The notes: a model not told the origin generated them from the letters alone. Shown: positions 11,332 to 24,264, numbered from the stretch's first letter. The stretch is DNA of 64,000 nt from Gnetum montanum (GCA_015680685.1 MNCI01034772.1:1-64000); one strand, 5' to 3'. A program made the numbers and translations.

Positions 11332-12856
11332 TGATGCATAAATTTTGGTTGCACCAACACTTGGGGAAAAAATTGTTTGAGGAGACTATCTAGGATGCCT
11401 CCCATATGGGTATGGAAACCGAAGAATAGTCTGAGATGGAGAGGGCTATGTGACATTTCAAAAAAAAATTAAACTAAAAAGTTGGAAGAATTTAAATTGA
11501 ACTATTTTGAATTTCAAGACTCAATGGAAATATAGTAGTTAACTAAAATAGTTAAATTTTCTGTAGTCCCCCACTACTACTGAAGGTCTATCACTAACGA
11601 TGGTGCTCACTGTTGGGTAGGAAAACTTGACCATCATCAAAGGAGGAGAGAGAGAGATAGTGAAAGGGAGAGAGAGATCTACTCTAATCACCCACTAACC
11701 ACATGTTTTCACTATCGTGACATGAGAAGGGGAGTGAAGAGAGAGAGACCTCTCATGGTACCCATCCACCACGTGTGAGGAGAGGTTGGCCCAAGATCTA
11801 CCTACCACCTTCTATTAAGAGGAAGACCTTCATTGACGTTGTTGTTGACAACTGCACCTACTGTCAATTTTCTGCCATACATCGTTCAAAGATGCTACTA
11901 CCAACACCTACACTTGTCATTGCTATCTACTCACGCATGCTACAACTACAGTCATCACTATCACGCATTGTCTAGAAAGACTATTTGTAGCTACCACAAG
12001 TGGTCTGCGTGGCACCATACATACGCTGCATACCTATGTTGCTGGCATGCACTCTACCACGTGTTGTGATCGCATGCTCCTACACATGTTGTTGCCTACC
12101 ACATGAACTAGGAAGAGAAAGGAAACTACTAGGAAGAGAAAGGAAACTCTGTTGCAGTTGCTCAATAGGCCCAATGGATCACAGAAAAAAAAATCATCAT
12201 TTGGTTTTTTGGCTAGCCCTCCAAGATTTGATGGATTTCAAAGCCTTGAAGATCCATCCTCTACTTCATTTTGGTTGCCACCTATTATAGCCTCTTGCCA
12301 CTACCATTTGCCTATGTAACATCTACTACTACTACCTATAACTCCTGCCACGGTGTCTATTATGTAACTCCTAGACACCATCTAGCATTGCCACTCCACT
12401 ATCATTGACATAATCATAGCCATGTTCTTGCCTATGATTCCCATGTTCTCCTATAATTCCTACCACAATAATGGCCACCTTCAATTGTTGAATCCATACA
12501 CCTAAATTCTTAGTACCTATATCTAGTTGTGGGATAGCCAGTTAATGTGGAAATTTCTCTTGGAAAGTGAAAGTTGGTGCAGCAAGCCTGATTTGATGTG
12601 AGGAAGGTGGGTAAGATGGTTCTCATAATCCATGCATTTGAATTTCAATAATCACCTTCACTTGTGATGTTGCATAGAAATAAGAGTCGAGTAGCAATTT
12701 TGAAACACCGGAACCATGGGAGAAGAAGTGTGGAGGATTTACAGGATGAATCTCCATTATTTCCTTGTGTATAATTTATTTTGTTCTTTTCTTTTGTTTC
12801 CTTTTTTTCCTTTTTTTGAATCACAACCCCATGCCTAACATGGGATGTTGGCATCA
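11332..12856 (-). mobile_element. 3' LTR of a minus-strand gypsy element (family TGATGC...GCATCA)
   Basis: Read on the minus strand, the LTR starts at 12856 with TGATGCCAACATCCCATG and ends at 11332 with TTATGCATCA. It is preceded on that strand by a polypurine tract (12857-12875) and, 600 bases further, by an integrase tail. That order is the normal 3' end of a gypsy element. It shares its ends and its GA/CT-rich centre with 6899-8491. A 20-base segment ACTAGGAAGAGAAAGGAAAC is tandemly repeated at 12108-12148. Confidence 0.75.
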
Positions 12857-12875
12857 ACACTTAGCCCCCAAACTA
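12857..12875 (-). other. Polypurine tract of the minus-strand gypsy element
   Basis: On the minus strand the bases are TAGTTTGGGGGCTAAGTGT, directly followed by the LTR start. This matches the tract at 2545-2562 and is the expected primer site for plus-strand synthesis. Confidence 0.7.
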
Positions 12876-13074
12876 GAAATTGCATGCAAGTGCAAGGATA
12901 GCAAAACTATCAAAATTTTAAAATGATTGGAGAATATGTGAAAAGGAAAAAAGGAACATAAAATGAGGATGAAATGAAATTATGAGTAAACTATAATGTT
13001 TTAAAATGATTACAATAATCACACAATCAAAAGAGCACTAAACATGAGTCACCCCTAATCACACCACCTTGTTT

Positions 13075-13131
13075 AATATATATATATATATTTCATTAGT
13101 TTAACTACATAGATAAATATATATATAACTA
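13075..13131. repeat. TA microsatellites
   Basis: Two short (TA)n tracts lie at about 13078-13092 and 13119-13128, separated by ordinary AT-rich sequence. They lie in the non-coding 3' internal region of the minus-strand gypsy element. Confidence 0.85.
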
Positions 13132-13484
13132 AGATTGCATTCCCAATCTCATCACAAGGTATAAGTAAAAAGGGATGTGGACTACTTTGAGCATAAGACT
13201 TATGCTAAACCTAATGAGGAGGATGGACTCATGTTAGATCATGGCTAGCCACAACTTTTGACTTTTTCCTTGGGACTCCTTTTTTTTAACATTTAGAAAG
13301 GGGACACTTGAAGGGGGTTTATTTGCTTTTCTTTTCTTTTTTAATTTTAGGAAAATAGGTTTATAAGGAAAAATGGAGATTGGGGTGAGGATTGCTACTG
13401 GATCCCATCACAGTCAAAAACTTATTACATTGCCAATGAACATGCAACTAGGAATCTACTAGGTGTCCATGTGGGGTGCCTTAG

Positions 13485-13960
13485 TAGAAATGCTTCAAAT
13501 GAAATGCATTAAAATTTCTAGGTAACTTATGTCCTTGCACATCAATGATTTTGTACACATTGGGATCAATGACATCTATAATTTGGAATGGACTTGATGA
13601 CATAGGAGAAAACTTAATTTGAGGACTAGTTCGACTAAATACTCTATCTCTTTTTAGTACTAGATCTCCTATTTTAAATATTTTACCTCCATGTTTCTTG
13701 TCAAGGCATTGTTTAACAATTTTCCACTGATTAAGATTACAAAAATCAAGACATAATCTTAATTTTCTTATTCCATAAGATGAATAATTTTAGATCCTAG
13801 AAGTTCATTAAGTTTTTCTTTCATATAAGTTTCAATCTTAGGTCTAGGTCATTGTAAATCAACAAATACAACTTCTTTAGGAACATGTTCAATGGATATG
13901 TCATCAAAATTTAGCACACCTTCTAACATTTTAAGAGATATGGGTCTCATTTATGTCTTT
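13485..13960 (-). pseudogene. Ty3/gypsy integrase C-terminal fragment
   Basis: Reading down from 13960, the minus strand gives an integrase tail of the same type as at 1770-1960. It has KIGDLVLK-like residues near 13665, DVIDPNVYKIIDVQGHK near 13560 and NFNAFHLK at the end near 13500. Frameshifts and stops separate the parts. Upstream of 13960 on this strand the element is cut off by a partial LTR of the same family in opposite orientation. Its polypurine tract and 3' LTR follow at the expected distance. Confidence 0.68.
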
Positions 13961-14079
13961 GTCTTCCCTTAAGGTGGTGGGTCACTTAGAAGAAATCCAT
14001 TCTGTTGATGATAAGCAAGGTATCTTCATAGATTTCTTTGCCTTCTTTAGAAGTTTGAGAGCAGAGGGGATGCCCTCCT

Positions 14080-15046
14080 ATTACAATGTGCTACCATGAA
14101 CGTTGCCCTGTCTGCACCTATGTTGATGACATGTGTTGATGCCTTAGCATTGCCTATCATGCGCGTTGTTGCCCAAGCATCCGAGAAGGTTGCCTACTAT
14201 AGTGCCCTAAAAAGAAAACATCATCTCTTGGTTTCTTGGCTATTCCCATTTTCTCTGGCTTGATAGCAGAAGATAGTGCTTGTTGTTAGGGGCATGTGGT
14301 ATCATGACAGATGTGCTCTCTCTCCAGTAGTGCATAGCAACAATCAGCAAGTGGCATGTGGCATGTGGTGGTGATCAACTGTAGGCACTGACAATAGCAT
14401 TTGTGGTTGCATATCTACAGCACACATAGTCACAACATCCCTCTCTTTCTCCTCCCTTCCTAGTTGATGGTAGGCAGCCAACGAGACAAAAATGGTAGCG
14501 ACTCTAAGAAGCATGTGGCAGTGCAATCATGGTTGCAAGAGCAGATCTCTCAACCTCCCCTCACTCCTGCAGGAGTGTCAAAAAACATTGTTGATAAAAA
14601 TAGTGAGTGGTGGGGGTTCTTTCCCTTCCTTTTTCTCTCTCTTGCCTATAGCAAGGGTCTCTCTCTCCATGGTAGTGGCAATTGTAACAGTAGTGGCAGA
14701 GAGGTGGCACATCCCCATAGAAATTTAGATCTCTCTATCTTTCTTCGATGATGGTAAGGGTTTTCCTACCCAATAGTGAGTACCATTGGCAATGACAGAT
14801 GAATGGTAGTAGTGAAGGACAAGGGAAAATTTATTTTTTAGTCACCTTTGTATTCTTAAATTCAAGATAGTCATCTAATTTAAATTACTTGATTTTTTAG
14901 TTTGGTTTACTATTTTAAACATCACATAGTCCTCTCCAACCAAGACTATTCTCAAGTTTCTGTACCAATATGAGAGGCACCCTAGGCAGTAGTCTCCTTA
15001 AAACATGTTTTCTTTCCTAGTATTTGTGCATCCAAAATTTATGCAT
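14080..15046 (+). mobile_element. Partial gypsy LTR, 3' two-thirds (family TGATGC...GCATCA)
   Basis: The CT-rich block at 14440-14460, the ACATCACATAGTCCTCTCCA stretch near 14920 and the terminal CCAAAATTTATGCATTA near 15035 match the LTRs at 6899 and 11332. The 5' part is missing or too diverged to place, so the left edge is approximate. The frames at 14344-14751 are low-complexity by-products. Confidence 0.55.
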
Positions 15047-16925
15047 TAATACTTTTGAACATGGAATCACTTGTATAAGGATAGGATGATGTTTACAACC
15101 TTGTTTGAAACTGTAAAAAGTTCAAACATGGAATCACTTATATAAGGAATGATCATATTAACCTAAAAATATCTCAATTCTATTCATATATTTTTGTAAC
15201 TTATTTGGATGTAATGCTTGTTCCCTTAGCATATTTCGATAGCTTATTGTGGAAATGCTATATTTTATATATAGATTAAGAAAAGTGGCTAATAATTGTG
15301 TCTTTCAGTGTGGTTACTTTCCTTTTTAATTTTGATATGAAATTCTAAGGAGCATCATTAATGGCCTTTTAAGAAGGATAAATCATAATGAGTCAATGAA
15401 AGATTAGTTAATGTGGTAGACATCATACTTATCTTTAAATCATAAATATTTAAAATGCTTTGGCAGTTTGGTTGTAAATTAACTAGTAAAAATCTAATTT
15501 ATAAGTATTTAAAATAAATAATTAAAATGCATTGGTAGTCTGATTATAAATTAACTAGTAAAATTCTAATCTATTAATAATTAAAAGGGTAAGAAAACCC
15601 TAAGTACAAGTACCTTTTACAATAGAAAAAATGCATTGTTTATATGATGAGGGATCATATGATCAACCTATGTAATTGAACTTTTTTGGTATAACGTTTA
15701 ATAAGAGATATCATAAATGTAATAGGTATAATATGTGATGGTGCAAATTCAATTAATTTAATTCTATAATTTAAGATTCTCACAAATCTAGGACTCTTCA
15801 CATCATTTATTTTGTTGATATATAATGCTATGCAATTCAACATTTGATAGTTTTTAAGGTCTAGAATCCTTTTCCTCTTTTAAGAGTATAAAAGGGTTCT
15901 AATTAACTTTGTGCCTACCATGACTTAAATGTGATGTAATATTTTTGTTTATTAAAAACATTTTAGCCCTAACACCTTATAATAACCTAAAATTTTGCAT
16001 AAGTTTACTCACTTACTTTAATGCATAACTTTAATTATTTAATGTAATATTTTTAAATGCATTTCAATAGCTTTAATTTTATAAGTTAAATAATAATATT
16101 AAACTATTATCTTACTTATGTGAATACAAGTTGCTTCTTAAAGTATTTTGTTAAAGTTTTATATCTTTTGCTTCTTATTGCTATTAATCCTTAGTCATAG
16201 ATCTTTTCTATCATAGGAGGCTTCATGCACATGGGTTTGGAATGAAAAGAGAGAATATTACAAGAATTTCATAGGGAATAGGAAATAAAAGAAAAAGATT
16301 TTGAAAGGCTATAATAATTCTATAATCAATCTTATTTAATTTTTGTTACATGATGTTACCGTACTTTGGTGTGGGTTTTGCGCTCTTCCTCTATTCTCCT
16401 TGAATTTTTTCTATTATTTTATTATTTTTAGTATTAAGCCAAGATTCTATGGAATTTTTTTCCTTTTTGGACTTTTTAATATAAAAATTTATATTGTAAT
16501 TCTAAATCATCTTTTATCTTTTTGGTAAATTTTTGGAATATTTGGAACCTTTCCCATGTTGGTTTTCAAAAAATTTATGATTATTTTAAATTAGTCCTTA
16601 GTACAAAATAGGATTTTAGAGGAATTTTATAGAACTTTGGCTATTTTGGAGGGATTTTTGGATATTTTGAAAATCTTTGAAAATTGGAATATAATAAAGT
16701 AAGATGAAATAACATATTTAACAATAAGATTTACTTGTTAGCAAAAATTGTAAATCTTAAAATGCCCTTGTCTACATGCAATAGTGAAGTATTTCTTAGT
16801 AGGTCCCACCTCATAGTAACAAGTGTTAGGATAGATTTCTAACCCTAGATTTTGATTCATAAGTTTATGTGCATCTAAGGACATAGGTAAGACCATGACA
16901 TTGAGCAACTAATCTAATGGTGTGC
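15047..16925. other. Gene-free AT-rich stretch
   Basis: No domain, RNA gene or terminus recognised. The sequence TACAACCTTGTTTGAAACTG near 15100 resembles the flank at 11300-11330 in the same orientation, so both LTRs may lie in copies of the same older repeat. Confidence 0.45.
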
Positions 16926-16929
16926 AATA

Positions 16930-17080
16930 CCACAATCATTGAGGATGCTAACAATGAGGCTATTGCCAAGATCCAACCATCAAAGACTCACGTATGTTAG
17001 TGAGGATGATTAGATGTTATTAGTGAGGTTATTTCAAGACCCGTTGGTTTATTTTGACAGTGAGGATATGCTAAGACCTA
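16930..17080. repeat. Degenerate tandem repeat around AGTGAGGNTAT
   Basis: Four loosely matching units carry RRTGAGGNTAT followed by AAGAYCCRACC: near 16950, 17005, 17028 and 17060. Spacing varies from about 25 to 55 bases, so the array is old. Confidence 0.45.
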
Positions 17081-17084
17081 ACCT

Positions 17085-19325
17085 TTAAAAATTCTTGTAT
17101 TAAATATAAAATATTTAGATATTTGGAACTTTTATGATATTTCTAAATTTTGAACTATTTTTAAATATTTAATTGGAAACCTTACTTGGTCCATATCCTT
17201 AAAATTTTAACCTAGAGCTTATATTCTCCATGGATAGGAAAATAAAATAATCCTTTTTTACATGAGTGATTTTAATTCCTCATGCATTCTAATATAGAGC
17301 ACCCAAAGTAGTCAAGGAAACTTTAGAAGAAGGAAGCTTATAACATGTGGTTCAATTTTGTCGAGAAAGGGCCCTTTAGGCTTTGAAAATAATTACTATA
17401 TATTTTGTGTTTGTAAAAAAATAGAAAACTTGCACTCATTCTAGATATTTGGGTCATGTACTTACTTTTATGAATAAATAATAAAATATGATAGTTAATA
17501 AATTTATGACTTTGCTATCTTATCTAAAACATCACAAGGATCATTTTTTATTTTAGTGCATTTCAGGAAAAAATAATGATATTTTATTCAATATTATTAT
17601 TTTAATATTATTTTAAATATTTTATTAATAAATTCTAAAAATAAATAACATTATTTCTAGAAATCTAATTAAGGTAAAAAATTTATTATTGGAAACATCT
17701 TTTTGGATTTTTCCAATGATGTATTTTTTTGACATTTACTTTTGAAATGAAGCTTTATTATAACTAAAGACCCATAGGATCTATTAGATAGACATTACAT
17801 TTTAATAGAAAATAAAGATAGACTCTAAAAATTGACCAAGCACCAATGGGGGCATCAAAAAAAAATCATACAGGCTATTATTATTATTATTTTGTAACAT
17901 TATAAGGCTATCTCAAATGGATATTCAAAACACAAGAAAAAAATACATGTAACTCATCTTCAAGGGCTCTTGATTTGCTGTAACATCCTCTTTCCTACCC
18001 TTAGGAAAAAGAGCATTATGTGGGGTAACAATGGATGCCAACAATAGGTCATGGCAAAGTAATGAAATCGTTTCATTCTAATGTAGCAAAAAGAAGTATG
18101 GTTAAGCCATGATCAATAGGAAAAATAGATTAAAAGAAAAAAATAATGGAAACAAATTATCTCTTTTAATATTAAGATGAATATATATATAAGTAATTTA
18201 AATTATAAACATCCACTAAAAGAAATCTTACATCAATGACATTTTAAATTCCATAATTATCTCATCCAAAACATCTTACATAAAGGAATATGATAAGTTC
18301 TCATCTACTATAAAAATCCAAACATGTGAATCAAATTAATATACATCTACTTATGAAATAGCAATTATAATTCTAGATAACATAAAATTTCATCATGCAT
18401 TATGAACATCTCCAAGGTACCACATGTACTCCCTACTCTTTCAAGCCTCAAATATCTATACATAAAACAAAAATATCAACTACCATTGAGTGAGTAACCT
18501 TGGCACCATCTTTCAATTGAATCATCAATATGTCTCATGGGGGCTTGGTAGGGCATGTCAACTTGCAAAAAAATCAGTGCAAAGTACATGCAAATATACA
18601 ACTACTACAACATCCAAGATCATCTATCAACATGCAACTAAGAAATCCACAAACATGCCAAAAACCCATCAAGAATGGGATTAATTCATTTGACCATTGC
18701 AATGATCCAAAACCAAAATTAGTACACTCCACCCATCAACCGAGCAAATAAAAAGGCTAGCATGCACCACACTCAGTGTCAATGTATATTAAGGTTCATG
18801 AATGCTTTCAAATTTCCAAATCAAAGTTTTCAAAAAAATATCAAATTACCATATGCATGGATTTATTATTAGTCTCAATAAATCAAGGTGGTCGCTATGG
18901 ATCCCCACTAAGATTTGAACCAAGGTTTTCCTTGTGGATCCCCAGCAAGGTTCCCAAACATGTTGGTTCTTGAGGTGTACTTGTCGATACCCACCTCTAG
19001 CATTCTAGAGGAACAAAATAAGACCAATGAGTCATGGATCACCCTCTCTTGTCAAATGGGGCTTGTAGCAAGAGCCACACTGGTGTACTAACAATGGGGA
19101 TCAATCAAAAAATTAGCTCTAGGGAGCCTCATCTCCAATCAGCTACAAACTTTGTGTTAGCTCNACAATAGTCCAAATATTGCAAATATTAAGGAATTTT
19201 ATTATGCCATGTTGTACTATACTCCTAAAAAATCATTTTTATGGGTTAAACATTTATCGTACAAGTAAGTTAGATCAAGGTTAAAGACAAATCCTTAAGG
19301 GTTTGAAGCATTTTTGTTAGTTATT
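17085..19325. other. Gene-free AT-rich stretch
   Basis: Nothing codes here that I recognise. On the minus strand near 18910-18925 there is GGTTCAAATCT, close to a tRNA B-box, but no A-box or cloverleaf can be built around it. One N is present at 19164. Confidence 0.4.
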
Positions 19326-19329
19326 TATA

Positions 19330-20790
19330 GCATATTAGAGATGTTTAATAGAGGTATTATATCCCCCTCATTATATTATATCAATATATCCATAATTAAA
19401 AGTGAAACTAAATTTACAATTATAGCACCTTTTAATATAATGTCCCATTATCATTTGAAAAAGATGCATAGGAATTACCACAATTATTCAAAATTATGTG
19501 GATTTTGCAAGACAATAAGGTAGGTCTAGTATTGAGTTTTTTCTTTATAGAAAAAAAAAATATTAGCATCATCAAATATTTTGAAATAGCTCAGGAAATA
19601 ATTGAATCTTGTTATCACCTTTTATACTTCCTGTTATTCATGAATGCATAGTATATTAGATATTCCAAGGGGAAAAAGTACTTCACAATAAGGTATGTTC
19701 AAAATAAATTCAAAAGATTTGAAACCCAAGTGTGAGTTTTACAAAAACTCTAGTAACAATTGCCCTCGATATCTCTAAAGGCTAAAATACAAGCAATCAA
19801 AAATGGCTTGATGAAAAATATAAAACAACTAGAGCTTTATTAAAGACTTAGAGATCACCAAAGACTATCAAGTCATATAAAAACATAATTTGGACTAAAA
19901 AGATAGAATTTGTCAAATAAAGACAAACTTGTTTATTAAAATTGATAAGGAAAGATCCCAAATGTTTTGGACATTTATTTTAAAGTAAGACAAGAACACA
20001 CTATGCTTTCTCTCTTAATGATATTGAAAATTTTATCAATCTTTGTTTCATAGCAATGAAATAATAGAAGAGTTTAATAATAATAGTAATGCATTGTTAA
20101 TTTCTTTTGATGACATAATGCAGAAAATAAAAAGGCTAACATCAAGAAAATTTGTTTGTATAAGTAACCTACCTTGAAAAATACTTAAATGGATATGGTA
20201 ATTGATATAGAATGTCATCTTGGAGAAATTGAATTTGGTTGTACAAGTGGAGTTGCAAAAATAATGGTGTATCCTCTTTAAAAAGTAAGTTAAAAAATAT
20301 CTAAATAATTATAAATTAGTTGCACCAGGCAACATTTTTATCAAGATTCTCACTACTACTCTAGAACCTATGCTTGGAATATTAGTTGAAGAAAACCAGA
20401 TATATGCAGTTTCTCAAGGAAGCAACATTTTGTTATAGCTCATCTCATCACTTTAAAATCTTATTGATAAAGCAAGAGGTCTACATAAGGAAAAATTTAT
20501 TGCTTTGTTTATTTCTCTAAAGCCTGTGATTTGATCATTCAAAACAATTATGGAGGAACTTGGAAAATTCAGAAGTTCCTTCAACACTATTATTTCCTAA
20601 CCAAAAAATTTACAAAGAGGTATGCACTTAGGTAACAAATGATGAAAAAAATATTTTATTTAATAGTTTTTTTGGTGTTAAATTAGGATGTCCTCTTTCT
20701 CTTATTTGGATTTTTTATTAATGAACTTGAAAAGTGGATGCATAAAATAGAAACTCAATTTATAATTACAATTGAAAATATGTTAGTTTT
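19330..20790 (+). pseudogene. Decayed non-LTR retrotransposon (LINE) ORF2 fragment
   Basis: This is the 3' half of a LINE endonuclease/reverse transcriptase gene in broken frames. Near 19800 there is KWLDEKYKTTRALLKT, the linker after the endonuclease, then KKIEFVKXRQTCLLKLIRKD and PKCFGHLF near 19900-19970. The RT core follows with NLIDKARGLHKEKFIALFIS near 20460-20515 and KLGCPLSLIW near 20680-20715 followed by LLMNLKSG. These match the LINE motifs for the RT palm and the QGCPLSP block. The metal-binding F/Y-A-D-D motif is not present. It is a different lineage from the LINE at 61-64 kb and far more AT-rich. Confidence 0.65.
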
Positions 20791-20823
20791 AGAGCAATCC
20801 CACAAGAAAAGATTAGAAGATTG

Positions 20824-21360
20824 TTGTAGAGATTAGAAACATCAACATCATAGGAAAATGAAGCAAGATACGAAGACTTACATGCGTTAACTTATAGCCT
20901 ACATCCACAGGCAAAGGAGAAGCTTTTAATTCTTCTACAAAATGGAAAGACAATTACAAGAGGAGAATCTTTACCCCACAAATTTCTTGTAGCTCACAAC
21001 CACACTCAACTCACACTTCTCTCACTAACCCTTATGGCTTCCTCTCTTCTTTTGCTTTCTAACTTGCTTGTTACAAACAAGGGCCTTAAGCCCTTTATAG
21101 AGAAGTGTCATGGACAATACAAAGAGTCATGAAGCCATGGGGGCTATTGTTGGATTTACCCAACTATGGATGCAAATAGTATGCTCATACAAGGTGCCTC
21201 ATAAGCCATGGATTAAAACAATATGTATATACAATGTGTCATATAAATCATGGATGTAAATAAGAGGCCACGAAATTCAAGATATACCTAAAAAATGTTC
21301 ACCTTGGCTTGAATTGTGGCAAAGTTCCTCACAATACAAAATAGTAGATAGAACTCCACC
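20824..21360 (-). mobile_element. 3' LTR of a minus-strand Ty1/copia element
   Basis: On the minus strand this follows the copia RNase H remnant and a purine-rich tract (AAAAGGTGGAGCTTAAGGTG near 21375-21355). It contains a TATAAAG box (plus strand CTTTATA at 21093-21099) followed by a GC-richer transcribed region, and ends in CTCTACA at 20824. The outer start is approximate. The partner 5' LTR is not in the window. Confidence 0.6.
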
Positions 21361-21379
21361 TTAAGCTCCACCTTTTCCA

Positions 21380-21846
21380 AATAGACTTGAAAAAGTGCAT
21401 ATTAAATATTGTAGAGACCAATTAAGTCCAAGCAATGCTTGAACTTGGTTATAGTAAGAGGCTTAGACATCATGTCAACTGGATTATATGTAGTATTAAT
21501 TTTCTCTTGATAATATTACCTTGATAAATAACATTGCGAATAAAATGGTACTTAACATCAATGTGCTTCGTCCTCTCATGGAACATCTAATCTTTAGTCA
21601 AGTGAATAGCACTTTGGCTATCACAATAGGTGATAGTTGCTTATGGATTAGAACTGAGTTCACTAACTAAATCTCTTAACCAAGTAGCTTCTATAATGGC
21701 TTTTGCAACTACCATATATTCTACCTCTGTAGTAGAGAGTGCAATTATAGCTTATAATGTTGCTTTCCAACTAACTTCACAACTACCAAGAGAAAATACA
21801 TATGTAGTAAGTGACCTCCTTCTATCAAAATAACTAAAAATGAAAT
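21380..21846 (-). pseudogene. Ty1/copia RNase H fragment
   Basis: Read from 21846 downwards, the minus strand gives FDRRRSLTTYVFSLG, then LSTTEVEYMVVAKAIIEATW, CDSQSAIHLTKD and ERTKHIDVKYHFIRN. These are the hallmark RNase H blocks at the end of copia pol. The catalytic D and E positions are visible, while at least two stops interrupt it. The upstream pol is lost: similarity ends where the inverted repeat at 21847 starts. RNase H would degrade the RNA template during reverse transcription. Confidence 0.8.
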
Positions 21847-22062
21847 CACTCATCCCTTTGTTTCTCTACCACTTACCCAATTTAGTTTTACCCTCTTGGT
21901 CAAGTTTGCTCTATCTTTGTTTATTCATGGAAGTTTTTAGTAATAAATCTCTCACATCAATAACGCACAACAACACCATGAACAAACAAAGATAGAGCAA
22001 ACTTGATTGAGAGGATAAAGCTAAATTGGGTAAGTGGTAGAGAAATAGATAAGGGATGAGTG
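21847..22062. repeat. Inverted repeat (hairpin) with about 85-base arms
   Basis: Arm 21847-21930 and arm 21976-22062 are reverse complements at roughly 90 percent of positions, separated by a 45-base loop. Shared blocks include TTTCTCTACCACTTACCCAA and CAAGTTTGCTCTATCTTTGT. A third, shorter copy in the second arm's orientation lies near 22355-22400. Confidence 0.88.
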
Positions 22063-22064
22063 AT

Positions 22065-23640
22065 TCTGTATTTAGTTATCTTGTTACCTCATCTAGTAGT
22101 CTGGCTTGGTTAACATCATCTTTTTTAAAATCATCTCGACCAATTCATATATATATATATAAAAGCTAGTGGAGTGGTTTCTTAGGCTATGAGTAAAATT
22201 TAATTATTTTTTTAAGTTTTTATGTTATCAATTATCATTATAAAGAACACTATTATAAATGTTCTAGTTGTTAAAATATTAATAGAATTAAAAATGGGTC
22301 TCTGCATTTTTTGCAACATCTTCTTCTTATATGATTAGACTTTATCTTGCCAATAGTGATGTAAATTGGGAAAGGGGTAGAGAAACAAAGGATGGATGTT
22401 TTATGTTTATTTTAAGTTGCATACAAAGTCTTAATTCCTTCTATGATTTTCTCCTTGGTATGTTTATCCCTTACATAGTGGAGAAATAAATATCTAAAAA
22501 GTTTCCTATTTCCACACTTGCAATTTCAAGTTTATAAATCTCAAACTTAAAAGTTCTCTTTTACCATGTTTTAATAAGAGTTGAATATTCATTTTTATGC
22601 AATTTCTTTGTATTATCTTTATAATCTTTTTAAATATATTTTTATTAACTTTTTTAAAATGATGCTAAATATTTTATGACACAATGGTTGTACAACAAAG
22701 ATATAAAATAGTTATATCAACCATGGGACCTAGGTCAGAAGATGCAAGTGGTAGATTATATTCTAAATGCTACATATATAAATAATGAGGTATTACTAGT
22801 GGTATAGGTTTTGGCTTGGTAACCCCTAGTCACAAGTTTGGTTCTAGTAGATAGCATTGGGTTATAAACTTTTATAATTCTTATGGTGTACATATGTTTC
22901 ACTTATTTTAGGTTCCAACTGTAACAATTGTGGAAACATGCCTCCTACGTAAACATGGAAAGTTCTAAAAACGATTCAACTTTCTATTGTGATAGCTTTG
23001 GACAGCAACATGACAGTTTTCGTTGCTATCCATCGGTGGCAATCGATTCATTGTTATCTGATAATGGTCTCATATTTTTCTAATAAATGGTAACTAATTC
23101 CGAGGCTTTCGGGTTCTTGATGGGAGAACAAGGCACGGAGAATCAGGTCCCTTTCACAGTCGCTTACAGTCTACATACACTATCACCGCAGAGTGCCCAT
23201 ATGAAAGAAGATCCGGAACATTCAGGCATCAATGGTATCAATGGCTAGAGGTCAGTTCGATCTGTTTTTCAAAATTGATTTGTGCATTTTTGTTTCATGC
23301 ATATTTGTAGATTAAGAGATCTGTTTTTACATGCTTCCGCTTGTGCAATCCAGTTTTTGATGCACCAAGATCTCTTACACCAACACCTCCATAAATGCTA
23401 TATATATTTTCAGGATCACTATCCTCATGCAAGTCTTATTGAATGGAAATCATAGCTAAATAACTAACTCTTAACATGACGCTAATCCTCCTTGTTTTGA
23501 TAATATTTTAAAGTTCATAACATGCAAATGTCTAAATAGATTAGCATATTTCAGTGTGAACCGCACAGCGACCTTGCTATTGTAGTTTATTTCTCAGATT
23601 AGAAATCACCGTCTCTCAGTTTCTCAAATTATCGTGGGGA
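22065..23640. other. Gene-free stretch, GC rising towards the UGT remnant
   Basis: No recognised coding domain. The segment 23100-23270 is richer in GC and CpG than its surroundings, as is the UGT pseudogene after it. It may be diverged upstream sequence of that gene, but I cannot translate it into a glycosyltransferase. Confidence 0.4.
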
Positions 23641-23689
23641 TGATTGAGCACTGTGGCTTGGGGATGGCGGTGTTGCAGGGGACAAGGCA

Positions 23690-24076
23690 GCACAAAGAAA
23701 GTGGATGAAGAGATCCGTGACATGCATACCGGGGGTCAACACGCTGCGTGTGAAGGACCTCGTGAGCTTCTGCCTCGTCACCGACACCGACGACTACGTA
23801 TTCCAGTACTTCCAGACGAGGCCTCTAGGCGGAAGACCAACGGTGCTCTACGTTAGCTTCGGCAGCATCGCGGTCTGTGGCGGTTACGCCGGTGACGGTG
23901 GAGTTCATAGAGGCGACGCAGTATCAAGGCTTGCTCATGGCGTGGGCACCGCAGAGGAAAATTCTGCAGCATCCCGCGGTGGGAGGGTTCCACACAGCGG
24001 CTGGAACTCCATGCTGAAGGCCTATTCTGTGTTGGCCCTTCTACGCCAAGCAGCTGACGAATCGACACTTCATTAG
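23690..24076 (+). pseudogene. UDP-glycosyltransferase pseudogene, UGT85-like
   Basis: This is a shortened copy of a plant family 1 glycosyltransferase, which moves a sugar from UDP-sugar to small molecules in the cytosol. The frame 23705-23880 reads IPGVNTLRVKDLVSFC, then DTDDYVFQYF, the pattern seen before the interdomain linker in UGT85 proteins. It then jumps to RPTVLYVSFGSIAV (23838-23876), which normally lies some 80 residues later. After a second loss comes the sugar-binding PSPG box, spread over frames: WAPQRKILQHPAVGGF near 23940-23990, GWNSMLKA near 24000, and CWPFYAKQLTNRHFI near 24032-24075. The conserved THC before GWNS is altered. Two internal deletions and at least two frameshifts make it non-functional. 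GC content is far above the flanks. Confidence 0.82.
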
Positions 24077-24264
24077 CAGCATCTAGTTTGTCTCGTCAAT
24101 TTTGAGATGGAGATAGAGGATGATGTCTGAAAGGACTGCGTGCGGTGATGGTGGAGAAACTCATGCCAATGCCAAGAAAACGCCTGAGAGTGCTGTTGCG
24201 AAAGATTATCTTTAGTTCTTTACCCATCCATCGCGTTTTTGCCTTTCTATCGCGTTTTCCCTTT

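Noticed and set aside
18905-18930. tRNA B-box-like GGTTCAAATCT on the minus strand
   Set aside because: No matching A-box, acceptor stem or anticodon arm could be built; at most a worn SINE.
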